From Staphylococcus lutrae (lineage in GTDB: Bacteria > Bacillota > Bacilli > Staphylococcales > Staphylococcaceae), in contig NZ_CP020773.1 of NCBI RefSeq assembly GCF_002101335.1, positions 1,612,001 through 1,676,000 on the forward strand: 64,000 nucleotides of DNA, written 5' to 3'. Below, one piece after another: positions 57,961 to 64,000 of this stretch. How positions within the stretch are numbered: position 1 is the first letter of the stretch; every line of letters starts with the position of its first letter. Made by a program: the position numbers and the translations under genes. The notes under the pieces are model-generated. The model saw only the letters and a list, made by a program, of their open reading frames with translations. It did not search any database and had not been told where the DNA came from.

Positions 57961-58794
57961 GTGAATCGAACAATAAGAGATTTAATATTAGTCGTGATAG
58001 GCTCATTTATATTTGCAGTAGGGGTGAACGCATTTGTGATTGCAGGTGATCTCGGTGAAGGGGGTGTGACGGGGTTAGCCATTGTTTTATACTACGCATT
58101 CCATTGGTCACCCGCCATTGTTAACTTTGTTGTTAATGCCATCTTGATTGCAATCGGCTATAAGTTTTTAAGTAAACGGAGCATGTATTTAACAATTGTA
58201 GCTACTGTATTAATCTCATTGTTTCTAAGTTTAACCGCATCTTGGGCAGTGAAAACGGAAGATATTATTATCAACGCTGTTTTCGGAGGTTTTTCAATCG
58301 GTTTAGGTATCGGTGTGATTGTATTGGCAGGGGGGACAACAGCAGGAACGACCATCTTAGCACGGATTGCCAATAAATATTTGGATGTGAGCACACCATA
58401 CGCATTACTCTTTTTTGATTTAATTGTCGTTGTCATTTCTTTAACTGTGATACCGTTAGATCGTGCACTTTTAACGATTATTAGTCTTTATATTGGTACG
58501 AAAGTGATGGACTTTGTTATTGAAGGATTAAATCCTAAGAAAGCAGTGACAATTATTTCAAAATCACCGGACCGTATTGCAAAAATGATAGATGAAGATA
58601 TTGGGCGAGGTATTACGATTTTGAACGGCAGAGGGTATTTCTCGAAACAAGAAACGGATGTACTTTATGCGGTCATTAGCAAGACCCAATTATCACGAAC
58701 GAAACGAATGATTCGTAAAATTGATAGCAATGCATTTGTTGTTGTGCATGATGTACGCGATGTTTATGGTAACGGTTTTTTAGTTGAAGACTAG
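57961..58794 (+). CDS. YitT family membrane protein (DUF161 + DUF2179)
   Basis: 277 residues from GTG 57961, with GGGGGAA upstream. About five membrane segments (VVIGSFIFAVGVNAFVIAG, GLGIGVIVLAGGTTAGTTI) then a DUF2179 cytoplasmic domain (GRGITILNGRGYFSKQETDVLYAV). Function is unknown; common in Firmicutes. Confidence 0.85.
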   Translation: MNRTIRDLILVVIGSFIFAVGVNAFVIAGDLGEGGVTGLAIVLYYAFHWSPAIVNFVVNAILIAIGYKFLSKRSMYLTIVATVLISLFLSLTASWAVKTEDIIINAVFGGFSIGLGIGVIVLAGGTTAGTTILARIANKYLDVSTPYALLFFDLIVVVISLTVIPLDRALLTIISLYIGTKVMDFVIEGLNPKKAVTIISKSPDRIAKMIDEDIGRGITILNGRGYFSKQETDVLYAVISKTQLSRTKRMIRKIDSNAFVVVHDVRDVYGNGFLVED

Positions 58795-58828
58795 GATGTA
58801 CTGCAAAGGGAAATGAATCATGAGACGC

Positions 58829-58871
58829 GCTATGAAGAATTGGATGAGGACCATTTCTTCATAGCTTTTTT
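58829..58871 (+). terminator. terminator of the YitT gene
   Basis: GCTATGAAGAA pairs with TTCTTCATAGC, followed by TTTTTT. Confidence 0.8.
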
Positions 58872-59012
58872 AGTTGTAGAGCAGTTGAGCCGGGCGTGTG
58901 TTCATAGTCGCTTTTGAGGGTCATTAGTGCGGAGTAAGGGATGGTTTTGTGAACACGCGCTTGATTTACGGTTAGAAATATTTTTCAAATAATGATATAC
59001 TGTCGTTAAATA

Positions 59013-59027
59013 TGATAATGATTATCA
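59013..59027 (+). promoter_or_regulatory. perfect Fur box upstream of fhuC
   Basis: TGATAATGATTATCA is an exact 7-1-7 consensus Fur site. It lies 124 bases before fhuC. Confidence 0.92.
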
Positions 59028-59151
59028 ATTGCACAAAATAATTGGGAATGAATGACATGCGCATGATGCATTTTCATGCATGCATACAGGAACGACTTTG
59101 TACAAGGCGCATATATAAAGTGCGTAATCGTTTTAAGAAAGAAGGATGACG

Positions 59152-59955
59152 ATGAATAGATTAATAGGGAAAGATGTCACAATCGGTTATGGTGACCGTG
59201 TTATTGTTGATCGTTTGAATGTCGCAATACCAGATGGTGCGATTACTTCAATCATTGGACCGAATGGATGTGGCAAATCGACTTTACTCAAAGCACTTTC
59301 TCGATTATTGAATACCAAAAGTGGAGAAATTTGTTTAGATGGTAAGAATATCCATGTTCAATCAACGAAAGAAATTGCTAAAAAAATTGCAATATTACCT
59401 CAATCGCCTGACGTTTCAGATGGATTGACGGCTGGAGAGCTTGTGTCATATGGACGTTTTCCTCATCAAAAAGGATTCGGTCGTTTAAATGAAGAAGATA
59501 AAAAGGCGATTGATTGGGCGATGCGTGTGACGGGAACGATTGATTTTAAACACCGTGCCGTGAATGATTTAAGTGGAGGTCAACGTCAACGTGTATGGAT
59601 TGCGATGGCGCTAGCGCAAAAGACGGATATCATTTTTCTCGATGAGCCAACAACTTATTTAGATATTTCACATCAGCTTGAAATTTTAGAGCTCGTTCAA
59701 GAACTGAATGAGAAACAAGGAACGACGATTATTATGGTCCTACATGATATCAATCAAGCGATTCGCTTTTCAGATCATTTGATTGCGATGAAAAATGGTG
59801 CGATTGTTAAACAAGGAGAGACACATGAAGTGCTCACAAATGAAATTTTAGAACAAGTCTTTAATATTGATGCAGAATTAAGTACAGATCCACGTACAGG
59901 AAAGCCCATGTTGATTACTTATAATTTATTATGTAAGCATTACGAGAAGGCTTAA
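59152..59955 (+). CDS. fhuC: FhuC siderophore ABC transporter ATPase (stand-alone)
   Basis: 267 residues from ATG 59152 (AAGAAGG six bases upstream). Nearly identical in pattern to S. aureus FhuC: IIGPNGCGKST (Walker A), LSGGQRQRVW, IIFLDEPTTYLD (Walker B). In S. aureus FhuC also powers SirABC and HtsABC. The fhuB and fhuG genes that follow it there are absent here; the next gene is unrelated. Confidence 0.95.
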   Translation: MNRLIGKDVTIGYGDRVIVDRLNVAIPDGAITSIIGPNGCGKSTLLKALSRLLNTKSGEICLDGKNIHVQSTKEIAKKIAILPQSPDVSDGLTAGELVSYGRFPHQKGFGRLNEEDKKAIDWAMRVTGTIDFKHRAVNDLSGGQRQRVWIAMALAQKTDIIFLDEPTTYLDISHQLEILELVQELNEKQGTTIIMVLHDINQAIRFSDHLIAMKNGAIVKQGETHEVLTNEILEQVFNIDAELSTDPRTGKPMLITYNLLCKHYEKA

Positions 59956-60251
59956 GTCATACGTAATAAAAGTTCAGGCAACAGAGGATAGGTTATCTGT
60001 GGCGCGTATGCGACAGCTATTTTTTGGACTACCATATAACGTGTTATTCATGAGATGGGCGCTGAATCTGACGCACTTCATCAATTTCAACCTCTAGAAT
60101 AGAAGTTTATTTGTAAAAAATATGTTAAAATAATCTTTGCAATGAATTATTTGATATAATTGAACTTAATGTGATTGACCAATCTGAAATTTTTTTCTTA
60201 ATATGTTAAAATAAGGTCGATTGGATAATGGCACATTCAGGAGGACGAGCC

Positions 60252-60749
60252 ATGCAAGATTTAATAAAGAGACATGTCTTAAACGGCGAATTTGATGCAG
60301 TGAAGAACTTAATGTCTGCGACTGATTTTTTAGAGTTTGAAGAAGCGTATATCTCCAGTGCGTATGAGGAAGAAAGTGTGATGTATTATACTTGTCTCCT
60401 CGATATGATAAAAGACAAAGAGACAAGTGAAATTCATGATTTAGCATTTTTACTTCTTGTATATCCATTGAGTGATGTGCCAGGTGCATTAGAGTCTGCA
60501 TATTATCATGCCGAAGCTTCAATTGATTTAACTGAAGGCAAAGAAGTGAAGAGCTTGTTACAGATGTTGTTGTTACACGCGATTCCAGAACCAGTCATTT
60601 CTGATAAAAAAGCTTTTCAGATTTCGAAACAGATTTTAAAGCTTGATCCGAGCAACAAGGTCGCGCGCAATGTATTAAAAGATACAGCGAAACGTATGGA
60701 TCAAGTTGTCGTTGACTTTGAACAGTTGAATCACTATAAAGACGCATAA
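60252..60749 (+). CDS. helical-repeat protein, unknown function
   Basis: 165 residues from ATG 60252 (AGGAGG upstream). Almost entirely helical, with a pattern of amphipathic pairs suggestive of a TPR-like array (KALEDPS-type KILKLDPSNKVARNVLKD near the end). Cytoplasmic by composition. Single gene with its own terminator. Not recognised further. Confidence 0.65.
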   Translation: MQDLIKRHVLNGEFDAVKNLMSATDFLEFEEAYISSAYEEESVMYYTCLLDMIKDKETSEIHDLAFLLLVYPLSDVPGALESAYYHAEASIDLTEGKEVKSLLQMLLLHAIPEPVISDKKAFQISKQILKLDPSNKVARNVLKDTAKRMDQVVVDFEQLNHYKDA

Positions 60750-60759
60750 TGTCAAAACA

Positions 60760-60798
60760 AAAAACCATTCGATACCGATGCCGTATCGAGTGGTTTTT
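60760..60798 (+). terminator. terminator after the helical protein gene
   Basis: AAAAACCATTCGATAC (60760-60775) pairs with GTATCGAGTGGTTTTT (60783-60798). Confidence 0.85.
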
Positions 60799-60956
60799 AA
60801 TGTTTGCGGGAGCAGTGCAGCTTACAAAGAGCGATTACAATTCGTTCAATGTCAATATAAGTCTAGAAATCAAATTGTAGGCATCATGTTTTTCTATATC
60901 TATTTAATTTCAGTTTGTGTATAATGAATAAGTTCGATGATGGAGGGAGAGGGATT

Positions 60957-62399
60957 ATGGAAACTCAGAAACATTCAAAAATGATTATGGCTGTATTTTT
61001 AATTGGGGCTTTTTTCATGATTTTAAATGAAACATTGTTAAATATTGCTTTGCAAACATTGATGCAATATTTTGATATTTCACGTACAACAGTGCAATGG
61101 ATGGCAAGTGGTTTTATGATGATTATGGGCATTGTATCACCACTTTCTGCATTGATTATTCAATGGTTTACAACGAGACGTTTATTTTTAGGCTTACTCA
61201 TTATTTTTATGATAGGTTCTTTAATTTCTGGTTTTGCCATGAACTTTCCAATGTTACTCACAGGACGTATGATTCAGGCGATTGGCACAGGTTTAATGAT
61301 TCCATTAATCATGAATGCGATGTTACTTTTGTTTGATGAATCGGTGAGAGGAAAAGTGATGGGGACATTTGGTCTTATCATTATGTTTGCGCCCGCGTTA
61401 GGTCCCACTTTATCAGGTGTCATTGTTGATTATATGGGCTGGCGTTGGTTATTTTTTATTGTTATTCCATTTATGCTTTTTGCATTTGTATTTGGTTTCG
61501 TTTTCTTGAAAAATGTTGGAGAAGTGACAAAACCAAAAATAGATGTCGTCTCCATTATGTTATCCACAGTCGGAATTACCGGTTTGATTTATAGTGTGTC
61601 GAGAGTAAGTGCTGTGCAAGGAGGCATTCTCAACTGGGGAATTGCGATACCGCTTATTGTCGGCTTAGTATGTATTGTTGCTTTTATTCGTCGTCAGTTG
61701 ATTTTGGAAGAACCTATTTTGGATTTTCGTGTTTTACAATTTCACAATTTCCGTAAAGGTATGATTATTTTTGTGATCATTATGATGAGTATGTTTGCAT
61801 CTGAAATTGTGATGCCCATGTATTTACAAGGACCAATGGGTTTTTCAGCTAAAGTGGCTGGATTGATTTTATTACCAGGTGCGTTACTGAATGGTTTTCT
61901 GTCACCTTTTATGGGAGGATTGTTTGATAAATTTGGTCCACGAAAATTAGTCATACCAGGTATGTTATTATTGCTCGGTGTCGCGATTTTTTATACGACA
62001 GTACATCCGGGTTTACCTGTTTATATTTTTGTCCTCGCTTATATTGTATTAATGATTGGTACGGCTGCAATTATGATGCCTGTAAGTACCAATGGTTTAA
62101 ACGCTTTACCACAGGATAAATATCCACATGGAACGGCTATTTTTAATGTGTTACAGCCTATTGCAGGAGCGACAGGCATTGCGATATTTGTCGGTATCGT
62201 ATCAGGGGTTCAAAATAGAGTGTTGGAGAAATATGTGCATATTACACAAGATATTCGCAATCAAGCCATGACATCCGGGATGCATAGTGCATATATTTTT
62301 GCAGTGGTATTATTGATCATTGGATTAATTTTAGCATTTAGATTGACAAACGCTTCGCAAGAAAAGCGTCAACAAAATGCAACACAAGATGATTTGTAG
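60957..62399 (+). CDS. DHA2-family MFS multidrug exporter (14 TM)
   Basis: 480 residues from ATG 60957 (GGAGGGAGAGGG upstream). Fourteen hydrophobic segments; motif C-like PALGPTLSGVIVDYMGWRW and the N-terminal NETLLNIALQTLMQYF typical of EmrB/QacA transporters. Likely proton-driven drug or metabolite efflux. No neighbouring regulator. Confidence 0.87.
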   Translation: METQKHSKMIMAVFLIGAFFMILNETLLNIALQTLMQYFDISRTTVQWMASGFMMIMGIVSPLSALIIQWFTTRRLFLGLLIIFMIGSLISGFAMNFPMLLTGRMIQAIGTGLMIPLIMNAMLLLFDESVRGKVMGTFGLIIMFAPALGPTLSGVIVDYMGWRWLFFIVIPFMLFAFVFGFVFLKNVGEVTKPKIDVVSIMLSTVGITGLIYSVSRVSAVQGGILNWGIAIPLIVGLVCIVAFIRRQLILEEPILDFRVLQFHNFRKGMIIFVIIMMSMFASEIVMPMYLQGPMGFSAKVAGLILLPGALLNGFLSPFMGGLFDKFGPRKLVIPGMLLLLGVAIFYTTVHPGLPVYIFVLAYIVLMIGTAAIMMPVSTNGLNALPQDKYPHGTAIFNVLQPIAGATGIAIFVGIVSGVQNRVLEKYVHITQDIRNQAMTSGMHSAYIFAVVLLIIGLILAFRLTNASQEKRQQNATQDDL

Positions 62400-62835
62400 A
62401 TGAAAAACAACTGAAGCAATAGCAAAAAGTCGTTTTACAAGGGCAGGTTAAGCAAGCCATCTGTCAGTTGAAAACTTGAATGAGGAAGTGAGGCAATCTG
62501 ATATTGCTTAACTTCCTTTTTTGGAGTGCATAACGTTTTGAACAGAAAAGACAAACACGTCAAGTTTAAAAAATGTTAAAAGTGATTTTTGTGCAGTCAC
62601 AAGTTTAAAAAGAGGTAAATTTATCATTTTTGTATAGTAATACAAATATATGGACTCAATTGTTTATTTATTCGTAAAAAGGTATAAAAAATATGCTATA
62701 AAGTGATTTGATACGGTGTTAAACCCAGTCGTAGCAAGGTTTTCAAAGGTTTAATGACCTTATGAAAGTTTGAAATTAAGAGATGAATGTGTTTTAATGT
62801 TTAACGTGTTTTGCTAACGAGGAGGTCAAAACAGT
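62400..62835. other. intergenic region between the MFS and YkvI genes
   Basis: 436 bases, holding the terminator at 62483-62522 and the YkvI promoter zone, which is AT-rich. Nothing else recognised. Confidence 0.4.
62483..62522 (+). terminator. terminator of the MFS gene
   Basis: AGGAAGT (62483-62489) pairs with ACTTCCT (62511-62517), with an inner GGCAAT/ATTGCT pair, followed by TTTTTT. Confidence 0.8.
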
Positions 62836-63903
62836 ATGAAAAAATATAATGAAGCTATAAAAATAGCTTTTGCCTATGTAGGTGTTGTAGTCGGAGCTGG
62901 TTTTTCTACTGGTCAAGAAGTACTGCAATTTTTTAGTAGATATGGTATTTATTCCTATATCGGTGTGATTATTTCAGGTATAATATTAACATTTATTGGA
63001 CGTCAAGTTGCTAAAATTGGTACAGCATTTGATGCTGAAAATCATGAATCAACGCTTGAGTATTTGTTCGGAAAAAAACTTGGACTTGTGATTGATTATA
63101 TATTGATTTTATCACTCTATGCGGTCACTATTACAATGATTGCAGGGGCAGGTTCAACATTCAATGAAAGTTTTGGCGTACCGATTTGGCTAGGGTCATT
63201 ATTGATGTGTATTGCCGTTTATATTACTTTGTTGATGGACTTCAATAAAATTGTACGTGCCCTAGGTATTGTGACACCCGTGCTGATTGTACTAGTTGTG
63301 CTTATTGCTGCAACGTCACTATTCAAAGGTTCGATTCCACTTTCACATATTAATCGTGTTGTGGAAACACCTAATATTGGTTTGGCCATTTGGAATGGCT
63401 TTAACTATGGGGGCTTAGCTTTTGCAGTCGGCTTCAGTACACTTGTCGCTATTGGTGGCGATGCATCTAAAAGATTAGTTTCAGGATTAGGAGGATTAAT
63501 TGGAGGTGTCGTTTATCTCGTCCTGCTGGGATTAATTAATTTTGCACTTCAGTCCGAGTATACAGAGATTAAAAATGCAGCCATTCCTACATTAATTCTA
63601 GCGGGTAAGATTTCACCTATCTTAATTGTTGTATTATCGATTGTGATGTTGGCAGTTATGTATAACACAATTTTAGGTTTATCTTATTCATTTGCGGCAC
63701 GTTTTACGTCACCGTATACGAAAAAGTATTATGTTATGATTTCTATTTTAGTACCGCTTGCTTACGTTTTGAGCTTCGTCGGTTTTGAAGGTTTAATTGC
63801 CATTGTTTACCCAATGATGGGGGTTATTGGCCTTTTCATTGTTATTGCAGTGACGGTAAAATACTTTTATAGAAAATCACAAGATAAGAAATTCATTGCT
63901 TAA
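62836..63903 (+). CDS. YkvI-family membrane transporter
   Basis: 355 residues with about ten membrane helices, LeuT-like YkvI family: KIAFAYVGVVVGAGFSTGQEVLQFF near the N-terminus. Probably an amino acid or cation-coupled transporter; the substrate is unknown. GAGGAGG precedes the ATG. Confidence 0.82.
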   Translation: MKKYNEAIKIAFAYVGVVVGAGFSTGQEVLQFFSRYGIYSYIGVIISGIILTFIGRQVAKIGTAFDAENHESTLEYLFGKKLGLVIDYILILSLYAVTITMIAGAGSTFNESFGVPIWLGSLLMCIAVYITLLMDFNKIVRALGIVTPVLIVLVVLIAATSLFKGSIPLSHINRVVETPNIGLAIWNGFNYGGLAFAVGFSTLVAIGGDASKRLVSGLGGLIGGVVYLVLLGLINFALQSEYTEIKNAAIPTLILAGKISPILIVVLSIVMLAVMYNTILGLSYSFAARFTSPYTKKYYVMISILVPLAYVLSFVGFEGLIAIVYPMMGVIGLFIVIAVTVKYFYRKSQDKKFIA

Positions 63904-63945
63904 TTAATTAAATATGTTACAATTTTTCCGAAAGGAAAGATTGGA

Positions 63946-64000
63946 ATGACAAATCATAGAAAAAGATGGATTTTGATTACATTCATTATTCTACTTGTTA
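63946..64000 (+). CDS. start of a gene running off the right edge
   Basis: ATG 63946 with AAAGGAAAG upstream. The visible 18 codons are a charged N-terminus (MTNHRKRW) followed by a hydrophobic stretch (ILITFIILLV), a signal peptide or anchor. No product can be named. Confidence 0.65.
   Translation, partial: MTNHRKRWILITFIILLV

Larger units (their letters stand above)
58795..59151. other. intergenic region before fhuC
   Basis: 357 bases. Contains the terminator at 58829-58871 and a perfect Fur box at 59013-59027. No gene seen. Confidence 0.5.

Overview
The window is chromosomal DNA of a low-GC Gram-positive coccus, almost certainly a Staphylococcus. The evidence is SarA, the complete staphyloferrin B locus (sirABC/sbnA-I), the divergent tagA/tagHGBD wall teichoic acid cluster, the divergent pbp4/abcA pair, MntABC/MntR and a FhuC very close to that of S. 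aureus. Gene order differs from S. aureus: sir/sbn lies between mntR and tagA, the Tat/Efe iron locus lies beside argS, and tarX and fhuBG are missing. A non-aureus species, perhaps of the S. intermedius/S. hyicus type, fits best; the species is inferred.

Layout. 0-3.2 kb: tandem secreted V8-like serine proteases on the minus strand, three intact plus a 3' stub of a fourth, with another minus-strand gene starting at the left edge. 3.5-8.8 kb: housekeeping genes (DUF1450, GNAT, HD hydrolase, YwhD, DUF1934, argS). 8.8-13.8 kb: minus-strand efeO-efeB-efeU-tatA-tatC, in which tatC has no usable start codon in frame. 14.2-19.0 kb: an ABC binding protein and permease without an ATPase, a HAD protein, an alpha/beta-hydrolase-fold protein lacking its catalytic triad, a sigma-B-type promoter with a secreted protein, and a membrane protein. 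19.3-22.6 kb: sarA with a sigma-B-type promoter, then a long leader region bounded by a complete ISL3-family insertion sequence with an 8-bp target duplication. 22.7-28.6 kb: a DMT permease, small conserved proteins, a folded dispersed repeat, mntABC and divergent mntR. 28.7-29.5 kb: debris including a 5' fragment of a group II intron. 29.6-44.0 kb: sirABC and sbnA-I, divergent around two Fur boxes. 44.0-49.8 kb: an M50 protease and tagA, tagH, tagG, tagB, tagD. 50.0-53.3 kb: pbp4 and abcA. 53.5-55.9 kb: feoA-feoB and a small Cys-rich protein. 56.2-64.0 kb: nupC, a candidate small RNA with its own promoter and terminator, a YitT-family protein, fhuC, an unknown protein, a 14-TM drug exporter, YkvI, and the start of another gene.

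How it works together. The window is rich in iron and manganese acquisition. It encodes siderophore synthesis, export and import (sbn/sir), ferrous uptake (feo), EfeUOB/Tat iron or heme-iron uptake, a further FecCD-type importer and MntABC. Fur-type boxes precede efeO, sirA, sbnA, feoA and fhuC, and an MntR-type box precedes mntA. SirABC and the second importer have no ATPase of their own, so the lone FhuC is the likely shared motor.

No CRISPR array, rRNA gene or tRNA gene was recognised.
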